From Bacteroidota bacterium (GTDB taxonomy: Bacteria; Bacteroidota; Bacteroidia; Chitinophagales; Chitinophagaceae): 64,000 nucleotides of DNA. The notes under the pieces are model-generated. The model was not told where the DNA came from. It did no database searches and saw only the letters and a program-made list of their open reading frames with translations. The stretch spans positions 14,252 through 78,251 of the forward strand of contig JAFDYD010000044.1 of the NCBI GenBank assembly GCA_018267615.1, written 5' to 3'. The position numbers were made by a program, and so were the translations under genes. Within the stretch, counting starts at the first letter, position 1. Each line of letters starts with the position of its first letter. Of the stretch, positions 25,968-33,198 are shown in pieces.

Positions 25968-27011
25968 ATGAAAATATCTTTTCCATACAAAAAGCAAATC
26001 GCTTCTCTCGCAATACTGATTGTTATTATGCAATCAGCATTCGCACAGGATTTGCATTTCTCACAATTTTTCGAAGCACCTCTGTTGCGCAATCCTTCAC
26101 TGGCCGGAATCTTCACTGGTGACTATCGTATACAAGGCGTGTATCGGGACCAATGGAATAGTTTTACCAACGCATATAGAACTGGTTCTTTCAACGGAGA
26201 ATACAAAATGCCAGTTGGACAAAGCAACGATTTTTTAACTGTGGGAATGCAGATATTGTATGATAAAGCCGGAACGGCGGGGTTGACCACCAGCGAAATT
26301 TTTCCGGCGCTTAATTATCACAAATCTTTGAGCAGTGAAAAGACGATGTATCTGTCCTTGGGTTTTATGGGAGGATATGCAGAAAAAAGAATTGATCGTT
26401 CAAAAATTACAACCAACAATCAATTTGACGGAGCAGCATATAATCCAAGTCTGGCTGATGGGGAAACTTTTCCGACACCTGACGTGCATTATTGGGATGG
26501 AAGTGTCGGCATGAGCTTCAACATGACATTCGGAACAGATCAGCAAAACAGCATGTTTCTTGGTGCAGCTTATCATCATCTTAATCGTCCAAGAAATTCA
26601 TTTTATCAGAATGCACAGACAGAACTTGATCCTAAGTATGTTTTTTCGGCAGGAGTAAAAATCAATGTAAGCGAACTGTCGTATTTAACTTTGCAGGCAG
26701 ATCATTCAATGCAGGGAGATGCACGCGAAACAATTGGTGGGGCCATGTATTCTTATAAATTGGGAGAATTTACAGATGATCCGAAATATATTTTAAACGT
26801 CGGAGCTTTTTTGCGTTGGAAAGATGCATTTATTCCTGTGATCAAATTAGACATGCTTCCACTTTCTTTGGCGCTAAGTTATGATGTGAATATATCTCCG
26901 CTTGAAACAGTCAGCCAGGGAAGAGGCGGAATTGAGATATCAATTGCTTATATCGGTTTCCTCAACCGGGACAATTCGGCAAAATACAAAGTATTGTGCC
27001 CTCGCTTCTGA
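25968..27011 (+). CDS. PorP/SprF family outer-membrane protein
   Basis: A 347-residue beta-barrel protein with a signal peptide (about 1-26, ending SAFAQ). The family start DLHFSQFFEAPLLRNPSLAG, followed by YRDQWNSF, is clear, and the barrel ends with an aromatic residue (CPRF). PorP/SprF proteins work with type B T9SS substrates: they are required for secretion or surface attachment of the large protein encoded next to them, as SprF is for SprB in Flavobacterium. The short gap to the PKD gene makes an operon of cargo plus dedicated partner. Confidence 0.93.
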   Translation: MKISFPYKKQIASLAILIVIMQSAFAQDLHFSQFFEAPLLRNPSLAGIFTGDYRIQGVYRDQWNSFTNAYRTGSFNGEYKMPVGQSNDFLTVGMQILYDKAGTAGLTTSEIFPALNYHKSLSSEKTMYLSLGFMGGYAEKRIDRSKITTNNQFDGAAYNPSLADGETFPTPDVHYWDGSVGMSFNMTFGTDQQNSMFLGAAYHHLNRPRNSFYQNAQTELDPKYVFSAGVKINVSELSYLTLQADHSMQGDARETIGGAMYSYKLGEFTDDPKYILNVGAFLRWKDAFIPVIKLDMLPLSLALSYDVNISPLETVSQGRGGIEISIAYIGFLNRDNSAKYKVLCPRF

Positions 27012-27099
27012 TAATGCAAATTAGCAAGTTTGACAAATTGCGTATATGCTTCTACGTTAAATAGAATCCCGTCTTTAAGAAGAAATAAATTTTTGCCGC

Positions 27100-28248
27100 T
27101 TAGCTGAACATTTCTTTGACTTTATCAAAAAAACTTCTTTCATTTTTGTCGGGCTTTGGTTGAAAATTTGGAGATTGGCTTAATTTCTCAACCATTGCTT
27201 TTTCTTCAGTAGACAAATGTTGCGGCGTCCATACACTTACATGTATTAATTGGTCGCCCTTCTCGTAAGAATTAATAGAAGGAAATCCTTTTCCTTTTAA
27301 CCTAAATATTTTACCACTTTGTGTGCCAGGAGGAATTTTGATTTTAGCTTTTCCATCTATCGTTGGAACCTCTACTTGTGTTCCAAATACGGCATCTGAA
27401 AATGAAATATGCAGTTCATACGCTACACTCAAACCATCGCGATGTAATTCGGGATGTTGCTCTTCTTCAATAAGGATGATGAGATCCCCGGCAGATCCTC
27501 CTCGTTCCCCAGCATTTCCTCTTCCGGACACGCTCAACTGCATACCTTCCTGAACACCCGCCGGAATTTCTATTGTAACAGTTTCTTCTCCAAAAACTCT
27601 TCCTTCGCCTTTACAGCTTGTGCATTTGGCTGTCACAATACTACCTTCTCCATTGCAGGTAGGACATGTCGTAACCGTCTGCATTTGGCCAAGAAATGTA
27701 TTACTCACTCGGCGCACCTGTCCACTTCCACCACAAGTATTACATGTTTGAATGCTGCCCTTATCTTTCGCACCACTACCACTACAGGTATTGCAAACAA
27801 TATGTTTTTTTACCTTAATGTTCTTGGTAACGCCTTTTGCAATTTCTTCAAAATTGAGTTTAATTTTTATTCGCAAATTACTACCGCGAACACCCCTCGA
27901 ACGAGACGATCCTCCTCCCCTTCTTCCTCCAAAAAAACTTCCGAAAATATCTTCACCGAAAATATCTCCAAATTGACTGAAGATATCATCCATATTCATT
28001 CCCGTGCCACCATTAAAGCCGCGATTATTTAAACCTGCATGTCCAAACCGATCGTACTGAGCACGTTTTTCAGAATCACTCAACACTTCGTATGCCTCAG
28101 CAGCTTCTTTAAATTTTTCTTCAGCACCTTTATCTCCCGGATTGCGATCTGGATGATATTGCATTGCCACTTTGCGATATGACTTTTTTATCTCTTCTTC
28201 CGAAGCACCTTTTGCTACTCCCAGTATTTCGTAATAATCCCTTTTCAT
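27100..28248 (-). CDS. dnaJ: Chaperone protein DnaJ
   Basis: Type I J-protein that stimulates DnaK ATPase and delivers unfolded clients. The 382 residues contain the J domain (1-70) with YHPDRNPG, a Gly/Phe-rich linker (about 75-125), the zinc domain with four CxxCxGxG repeats (CNTCSGSG, CNTCGGSG, CPTCNGEG, CTSCKGEG) and the two-barrel C-terminal region. It is downstream of grpE on the same strand, separated by about 100 bases containing a perfect 18-bp hairpin. dnaK is not in the window. Confidence 0.97.
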   Translation of the reverse strand: MKRDYYEILGVAKGASEEEIKKSYRKVAMQYHPDRNPGDKGAEEKFKEAAEAYEVLSDSEKRAQYDRFGHAGLNNRGFNGGTGMNMDDIFSQFGDIFGEDIFGSFFGGRRGGGSSRSRGVRGSNLRIKIKLNFEEIAKGVTKNIKVKKHIVCNTCSGSGAKDKGSIQTCNTCGGSGQVRRVSNTFLGQMQTVTTCPTCNGEGSIVTAKCTSCKGEGRVFGEETVTIEIPAGVQEGMQLSVSGRGNAGERGGSAGDLIILIEEEQHPELHRDGLSVAYELHISFSDAVFGTQVEVPTIDGKAKIKIPPGTQSGKIFRLKGKGFPSINSYEKGDQLIHVSVWTPQHLSTEEKAMVEKLSQSPNFQPKPDKNERSFFDKVKEMFS

Positions 28249-28276
28249 AATATTATTGTGGGGAATATGAAAACAT

Positions 28277-28330
28277 ATAAATCTGAAAGTGTACAGCGAT
28301 AATTCAAAGCATGTACACTTTCAGATTTAT
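28277..28330 (-). repeat. Perfect 18-bp hairpin between grpE and dnaJ
   Basis: Arms 28277-28294 and 28313-28330 are exact reverse complements (ATAAATCTGAAAGTGTAC type) with an 18-base loop. No T tract follows on the coding strand, so it is not a standard terminator. It sits in the grpE-dnaJ intercistronic mRNA and could act in processing, stability or attenuation. Confidence 0.85.
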
Positions 28331-28347
28331 CTGTTCTCACATTATAT

Positions 28348-28935
28348 TTATTTTCCAACAATCACTTTCGCAAAGCGAATGATTTTGTCGTTAAGATAAT
28401 ATCCCTTTGTTACTTCGTCGACTACTTTTCCTTTTAGTTCGGATGAAGGTGCTGGGATCTCTGTTATAGATTCGTGTTTGTCTACGTCAAATTCAGTATT
28501 GATACTTTCCATCGCCCTGAGTCCCCTGCTTTGCAAAACAGATCGAAGCTTGTTAAAAACCAATTGAACCCCTTTTTTAATTTCACTTACATCTTTGCTT
28601 TGCTGGATTTGTTTTTCAGCACGATCGCAATCATCCAATACTTCGAGCAAAGAAACGATTACCTCTTTGCCTGCGGTTTGGATCAATTCTTCACGCTCCC
28701 TGTCTTTGCGTTTCCTGAAATTATCAAATTCAGCGATGAGGCGCAGGTATTTGTCTTTTTGAAGTTGTATCTCAGCCTGAAGTTCCTCTATTTTATCTTC
28801 CTCCTCGATGGCATCGTTCAAATGCATGGTGCCAGCCATATTTTCATCCGTATTGATATCAACAATCGGATCGTGACCGTTTCGATTTTTAGAGTTTTCA
28901 CTCTCGTCTGAAAATTTTACGTCTTTCTCTTTCAT
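28348..28935 (-). CDS. grpE: Nucleotide exchange factor GrpE
   Basis: Cochaperone that releases ADP from DnaK. The 195-residue protein has an acidic disordered N-terminus (1-50), a long coiled coil with the conserved KDKYLRLIAEFDNFRKRK pattern (about 60-85), and a C-terminal beta domain ending KGYYLNDKIIRFAKVIVGK with the family's hydrophobic motif. The start at 28935 is 17 bases after a full promoter. It is the first gene of the grpE-dnaJ operon. Confidence 0.96.
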   Translation of the reverse strand: MKEKDVKFSDESENSKNRNGHDPIVDINTDENMAGTMHLNDAIEEEDKIEELQAEIQLQKDKYLRLIAEFDNFRKRKDREREELIQTAGKEVIVSLLEVLDDCDRAEKQIQQSKDVSEIKKGVQLVFNKLRSVLQSRGLRAMESINTEFDVDKHESITEIPAPSSELKGKVVDEVTKGYYLNDKIIRFAKVIVGK

Positions 28936-28952
28936 ATACTTACAAATTGTCG

Positions 28953-28982
28953 CAAAGGTAAGGTTGTCAATTATTTTGCCAA
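28953..28982 (-). promoter_or_regulatory. Promoter of grpE-dnaJ
   Basis: On the minus strand TTG (28982-28980), a 19-bp spacer and TACCTTTG (28960-28953) match the Bacteroidota consensus. The grpE ATG is 17 bases downstream of the -7 element. No inverted repeat of the CIRCE type is seen here. Confidence 0.7.
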
Positions 28983-29050
28983 CATTGTTTTTGAGACAAA
29001 TTGTCTTGGAAACTGTGTTAGTTTTTATGCTTCCTGAGTCTCTGGTAACC

Positions 29051-29058
29051 TATTTTTG
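29051..29058 (+). promoter_or_regulatory. -7 element directly before the RlmI-like gene
   Basis: TATTTTTG is a perfect TAnnTTTG only four bases before the ATG at 29063. If used, transcription would start at or within the start codon, giving a leaderless mRNA. No clear -33 partner is present, which lowers confidence. Confidence 0.4.
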
Positions 29059-29062
29059 CGCC

Positions 29063-30235
29063 ATGATAAAAGTGTACCTGAAAAAGAAGATCAGCAGACG
29101 GGTCGAAAATGGTCATCCTTGGATTTTTGGAAACGAAGTGGACAAAATCGAAGGTGATGTTAAAGGCGGAGATACGGTAATCGTTTTTGCGCACGATAAG
29201 AAATTTATCGGCCAGGGATTTATCAATCCGCAATCACAAATAATCGTACGGCTCCTAACCCGTGAAAAGTCTGATTCAATCGATGAATTCTTTTTTCAAA
29301 AGCGGATTCAAGAAGCATGGAATTATCGGAAAAAATTGGGATACGTAGAAAACTGCCGCCTTGTTTTTGGTGAAGCTGATCAAATGCCATCACTGGTCAT
29401 CGACAAGTTCAACGACTATTTTGTTTTGCAAACGCTTGCATTGGGAATGGATGTTTGGAAACCAGCTATTGTGAAAGCTCTCGAGGAAATTTTTAATCCA
29501 AAGGGAATTTATGAAAGGAACGATGTGCCGGTTCGTGAACTAGAGGGACTCATGCAAAAAAAAGGATTTCTTTCGAAGCCTTTTGACACAAATATCGTCA
29601 TCAATGAAAATGGGCTTCGGTTTAATGTCGATATTGAAAATGGTCAGAAAACAGGTTATTTTTTAGATCAACACGACAACCGAAGAGCGATTCGCAATAT
29701 CGTCAAAGACGCTGATGTGCTGGGTGCATTTTCTTACACCGGATCGTTTGAAATCCACGCAGCACACTATGGCGCTAAATCTGTTTTGGGCCTCGATATT
29801 TCCGAAAATGCGGTGAATAGCGCCACCAAAAACGCCGCCTTAAATGGTCTTGAAAATATTGTGCAGTTTAAAGCTGTGAATGCATTTGATATTTTAAAAA
29901 AATGGAGCAAAGAAGGAAGACAATATGATGTTGTAATGCTTGATCCTCCCGCATTCACAAAAAGTCGCGAAACAATTCAAAAAGCAATCACCGGGTACAA
30001 AGAAATAAATCTGCGCGGCATGAAATTGATAAACAAGGGAGGATTTCTCGTGACATCCTCTTGCACAAACCTCGTTCCACCAAAACTTTTTTTAGAAATA
30101 ATTCAGATGGCAGCAAAAGACGCTAAAAGAAAATTGCGACAGGTGTCGTTTCAAACCCAGGCGCCTGATCATCCTATCATCTGGGACATGGAGAATACGA
30201 ATTATTTGAAATTTTTGATCGTGCAGGTAGAATAA
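29063..30235 (+). CDS. Class I SAM-dependent 23S rRNA methyltransferase, RlmI-like
   Basis: A 390-residue methyltransferase of the COG1092 group (RlmI makes m5C in 23S rRNA). It has an N-terminal PUA domain (KKKISRRVENGHPWIFGNEV, about 5-80), a linker domain, and a Rossmann methyltransferase domain with the family motif NGQKTGYFLDQHDNR, motif I GAFSYTGSFEIHAA, the acidic loop GLDISENA, and the catalytic DPPAFTKS followed by TSSCTN, whose Cys fits an m5C mechanism. The frame is open to 28964, but the residues before MIKVYLKKK are not conserved in type. It is divergent from grpE. Confidence 0.92.
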   Translation: MIKVYLKKKISRRVENGHPWIFGNEVDKIEGDVKGGDTVIVFAHDKKFIGQGFINPQSQIIVRLLTREKSDSIDEFFFQKRIQEAWNYRKKLGYVENCRLVFGEADQMPSLVIDKFNDYFVLQTLALGMDVWKPAIVKALEEIFNPKGIYERNDVPVRELEGLMQKKGFLSKPFDTNIVINENGLRFNVDIENGQKTGYFLDQHDNRRAIRNIVKDADVLGAFSYTGSFEIHAAHYGAKSVLGLDISENAVNSATKNAALNGLENIVQFKAVNAFDILKKWSKEGRQYDVVMLDPPAFTKSRETIQKAITGYKEINLRGMKLINKGGFLVTSSCTNLVPPKLFLEIIQMAAKDAKRKLRQVSFQTQAPDHPIIWDMENTNYLKFLIVQVE

Positions 30236-30326
30236 TTGATGGCCAATTTTAGAAATGAAATAGAACTACGCTGCGCGAAAATATCACTACGAAAGGGTTG
30301 AATTTTTTGGAGATGGAAATCAGAAA

Positions 30327-30668
30327 TTATTTTGTCACTTGGAATTTCCCTGATTCAACAATTTTTCCGCTTTGATCTTTGAGTTGAAAAATATAAATAC
30401 CGCGGAAAAAATCTGACAAATTTATTACAGCTTTTTGATCAGCAGCAGGTGCTTCGTAAACCTTCTTACCAAGAAAATTGTATATCTGCAATAAGTAAGT
30501 TTTGTCGTATTTTTTTTGGAAGTCGAAATTGATTACTGAAATCGCAGGGTTTGGATAAAACTTAATATTTTTTATTTCCGGGTCAGGTGAGGGTGCAAAG
30601 CGATTTTGGCTTCTTACCTGGACGGTCAATAATAGGATAATAGAGATTATTATGTAGAAAATTTTCAT
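30327..30668 (-). CDS. Minimal T9SS type A sorting-domain protein
   Basis: A 113-residue secreted protein from the ATG at 30668: signal peptide (1-21, IIISIILLLTVQVRSQ), a linker of about 15 residues, then a complete T9SS type A C-terminal domain (IKFYPNPAISVINFDF, YNFLGKKVYE, INLSDFFRGIYIFQLKD and a terminal SGKFQVTK). There is no room for a cargo domain. The longer frame from 30719 would run over a -7 motif at 30717-30724. It lies about 190 bases downstream of the exopolysaccharide operon on the same strand and probably has its own promoter. The function is unknown. Confidence 0.78.
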   Translation of the reverse strand: MKIFYIIISIILLLTVQVRSQNRFAPSPDPEIKNIKFYPNPAISVINFDFQKKYDKTYLLQIYNFLGKKVYEAPAADQKAVINLSDFFRGIYIFQLKDQSGKIVESGKFQVTK

Positions 30669-30716
30669 AATATCGGGATATATCTTAAACTTCTTCCCCA
30701 AAATATCTCTTTTTTT

Positions 30717-30724
30717 CAAAGTTA
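30717..30724 (-). promoter_or_regulatory. -7 element of the small T9SS protein gene
   Basis: TAACTTTG on the minus strand is a perfect TAnnTTTG. Transcription would start near 30711, about 40 bases before the ATG at 30668, excluding the alternative start at 30719. No -33 element was found. Confidence 0.4.
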
Positions 30725-30859
30725 CAAAGAATGGATCAAGAAAACGTTAAAGTTTACTTGTTATTATATCCTAAAACACTGATTTCCATCTATGTTTGGT
30801 AAAATAACCAGCGGGGTTTAAATGAACAACAAAGCGCTTTTTAGAAGGTCTGTTTACTT

Positions 30860-31594
30860 CTATTTGCTTTGGAGCACGTCTTCTAATTTAACGCCTATAA
30901 TACGCTCCAAATCGAGTTTAATCACATTCAAGTTGCGCTGATATAGCAATTTCTTTGTTTGCTCTTCAACCCAACCTTTGTAGGCTTTTTCAAATTCTTC
31001 TAATTTAATAATTCCGTCCTGAAAATCTTTTTCAGATCTTTTGTATAATGTAAATTGATCCTGTGCTACTATACTTTGAAAATCGAGCATTTGTTTATCC
31101 AGCAAATAATCTTCGTACTTTGTCAGTACTTCTGCTCTGATTTGCCTGAACCTGTCATTTTTTTGCGCCTCAGCAATCAGGTAATTTTCTTTTGCAATTT
31201 TTACAGTATTTTTTTGCCGTGAAAAGATGTCCATTGGGATTGTCAGGCCAAGGTTATATTTCGGAAAATAAATATTTTGAGTTGCGGCGCTTCCTGTTCC
31301 GGTTAATTGGTTAATGGTAAACTCATTGAGATTACCTGCAGCCTGGAAAATATTTAACCAACTACCTTTTGCCATGCGAACCTGGTATTCTGCGGCATTT
31401 GCAGCGTGATCAGCCATTTCATATGTCGGGTTTTGTAGGGCAAGCTGAACAAGTCTTTCGCGAATATCAACAGATTTGCTGGTATCCGAATTCAAGCGAT
31501 AGGTAGAATTTCTTTTTATTTGGGACGATTGCGGCTGCTGAGCAAACACTGCACTTGAAAATAATACGAGCAACGCGAAAAGAAAATGATGCAT
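30860..31594 (-). CDS. Half-length TolC-like outer-membrane protein
   Basis: A 244-residue exported protein from the ATG at 31594 (signal peptide HHFLFALLVLFSSAVFAQ). The body resembles one repeat of the TolC/outer-membrane efflux family: a helix ending LALQNPTYEMADHAANAAE, a beta hairpin region (NIYFPKYNLGLTIPMDIF) and long paired helices (YLIAEAQKNDRFRQIRAEV, YKRSEKDFQDGIIKLEEFE). Classical TolC proteins have two such repeats in over 400 residues; only one is present. The start is four bases after the stop of the upstream ligase gene, so it belongs to the exopolysaccharide operon and may take part in export. Confidence 0.75.
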   Translation of the reverse strand: MHHFLFALLVLFSSAVFAQQPQSSQIKRNSTYRLNSDTSKSVDIRERLVQLALQNPTYEMADHAANAAEYQVRMAKGSWLNIFQAAGNLNEFTINQLTGTGSAATQNIYFPKYNLGLTIPMDIFSRQKNTVKIAKENYLIAEAQKNDRFRQIRAEVLTKYEDYLLDKQMLDFQSIVAQDQFTLYKRSEKDFQDGIIKLEEFEKAYKGWVEEQTKKLLYQRNLNVIKLDLERIIGVKLEDVLQSK

Positions 31595-31598
31595 AATA

Positions 31599-33089
31599 TC
31601 AAATTTGAGATTTTTCAGGTTTAGGTTCTTTGTCATAGTCAGATAACTTAATTAAAACCACCAAGCTTCCATAAAAGTAAAATATTATGGGATACTGAGT
31701 GATCGCCTGCTGCGAATATTGAGCAACGAATAATGTAAAGAGCATGATCGTTATGCTCATCCACAAAGTTTGTATATGTGGATCTTTTGTCCGATAAAAA
31801 TTCCGGATGCCCTGTCGCATAACTATCAAATAAAATACTAATAGCACCACCAGCCCAACCGGCCCGAGTTCCGCCATAGATTTTGCATATCCGCTATCCG
31901 GCTGAAATGTTTCAAGAAAATGGCCAGGATTATATTTCGGCCCTTCAGCCCACGCAGTATATATTCCACCTCCGATCGGATGTTCGTGAATATAAGGTTG
32001 TATCTGGTGCCGGTCATAATCCCTGATAGCGGCTGAAGCATCTTTCGTGCCATCGAATGTTGAGCGAATACGATTTGTGACCACATTCTGATAAGGCATG
32101 GTCATGATCGTTGTAAAAATTAAAATACAAACTATAAGGAAGGCGATTGTCTTTTTTTCATACGCAGTTGCGATCGTATAAAATGCGATCGCGGCAACGA
32201 TCATTAAAGTGGCTGTACGGGTTCCGGAAAAACTGTAACCAAGGATATTGGCTATAATCGCGAAACTTAGCCAACGTCTGCGAACTTTATCCGGGTCTCT
32301 TATCCACAGAATGATGCACATCATGGCTATGCTAGCGAAATAAATTCCGGAAGTAGCGGGATCAGAAAACACAGAAAATTTTCTTAGCAGACCTCCCTGG
32401 AAGAGTAGTATATAACCGCCGCCTGTTCCCACCGAACGCAATTCAAAATCCGCATAACCTATAAATTGCTGCTTGCATGCGTATAACGCGAGAAGTGTTG
32501 CAAGCGTAATCATGAAATAAATAAAATTGTATATCCTTGCTTTCGTGTTTAGCAAGCTATAGGCTACATAATAAAAAATAAAGAAACTTAGCTGCTTTCT
32601 GATAAAACTGAACCACCCCAATGTGCTAAGCATAGCCGGATTGAAAAGCTCAATAATGTAATAAGCAAACAAAAAATATTGGCCGATGGTAATGGGATTT
32701 GTCCAAAATCTTCTGTCAACCTGCTTTCTTAAATCATAACTCCGCAAAATTCCAAGAAACAAAAGCAATGTAAAAGGTTCCAAAAATACGTTAAAAGGAA
32801 ATGGAAGATGCACGAGTCTGTCGAGTGTAATAATTATCGACGAGAAACAAATCATGAAATAAAATCCGATATAGGGATACTTCAAAAAAATGATGATTAC
32901 TAATATTGCAACAAACAAAATCACCATTCCCAAACCAATTTTGAAATCAATCATCGTGGCGTAAGCGGTGATTATTGCAAGTATAGCGAGTAATGTGTAG
33001 CCCCAGCCCGTATTCAATTTCTTTTCGAGAAAATGATACTTTAAAGCATCGCCCAATGATGATCTCTTCCTTACTAAATGCTGACTCAT
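31599..33089 (-). CDS. O-antigen ligase/polymerase family membrane protein
   Basis: A 496-residue protein with about eleven membrane helices and a large loop between the later helices (about 335-400) with the pattern RDYDRHQIQPYIHEHPIGGG, typical of the Wzy_C/O-antigen ligase superfamily. In an exopolysaccharide locus with a Wzc-like protein it most likely polymerises undecaprenyl-linked repeat units at the periplasmic face (Wzy role), although ligase activity cannot be excluded. It starts four bases after the 34-residue membrane protein and ends four bases before the TolC-like gene, a tightly packed operon. Confidence 0.85.
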   Translation of the reverse strand: MSQHLVRKRSSLGDALKYHFLEKKLNTGWGYTLLAILAIITAYATMIDFKIGLGMVILFVAILVIIIFLKYPYIGFYFMICFSSIIITLDRLVHLPFPFNVFLEPFTLLLFLGILRSYDLRKQVDRRFWTNPITIGQYFLFAYYIIELFNPAMLSTLGWFSFIRKQLSFFIFYYVAYSLLNTKARIYNFIYFMITLATLLALYACKQQFIGYADFELRSVGTGGGYILLFQGGLLRKFSVFSDPATSGIYFASIAMMCIILWIRDPDKVRRRWLSFAIIANILGYSFSGTRTATLMIVAAIAFYTIATAYEKKTIAFLIVCILIFTTIMTMPYQNVVTNRIRSTFDGTKDASAAIRDYDRHQIQPYIHEHPIGGGIYTAWAEGPKYNPGHFLETFQPDSGYAKSMAELGPVGLVVLLVFYLIVMRQGIRNFYRTKDPHIQTLWMSITIMLFTLFVAQYSQQAITQYPIIFYFYGSLVVLIKLSDYDKEPKPEKSQI

Positions 33090-33093
33090 CGTT

Positions 33094-33198
33094 TTACAAA
33101 TACACGAATTTTACAAAAATAAAAAGCAGATACATTATCACTGCCACGGTAGTAATAATATCAAAAAGTCTTTTTGTTCGTCCTTCACGATTATCCAT
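33094..33198 (-). CDS. 34-residue single-helix membrane protein
   Basis: A very short gene with a basic N-terminus (MDNREGRTKR) and one hydrophobic helix (LFDIITTVAVIMYLLFIFVK). Its ATG at 33198 overlaps the last eight bases of the upstream glycosyltransferase gene (ATGGATAA), and its stop is four bases before the ATG of the polymerase-like gene. This spacing on both sides is what translational coupling in an operon looks like and is the main evidence that it is real. The open frame extends upstream to 33327 inside the glycosyltransferase, but that part is out-of-frame shadow. It could be a small subunit or regulator of the polymerase; that is inference. Confidence 0.62.
   Translation of the reverse strand: MDNREGRTKRLFDIITTVAVIMYLLFIFVKFVYL

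Noticed and set aside
27454..28032. 192-codon frame opposite dnaJ
   Set aside because: Low-complexity Ser/Thr-rich translation of the antisense of a strongly conserved gene; a coding shadow.
28474..28911. 145-codon frame opposite grpE
   Set aside because: Phe-rich shadow of the grpE coiled coil, without start context or family resemblance.
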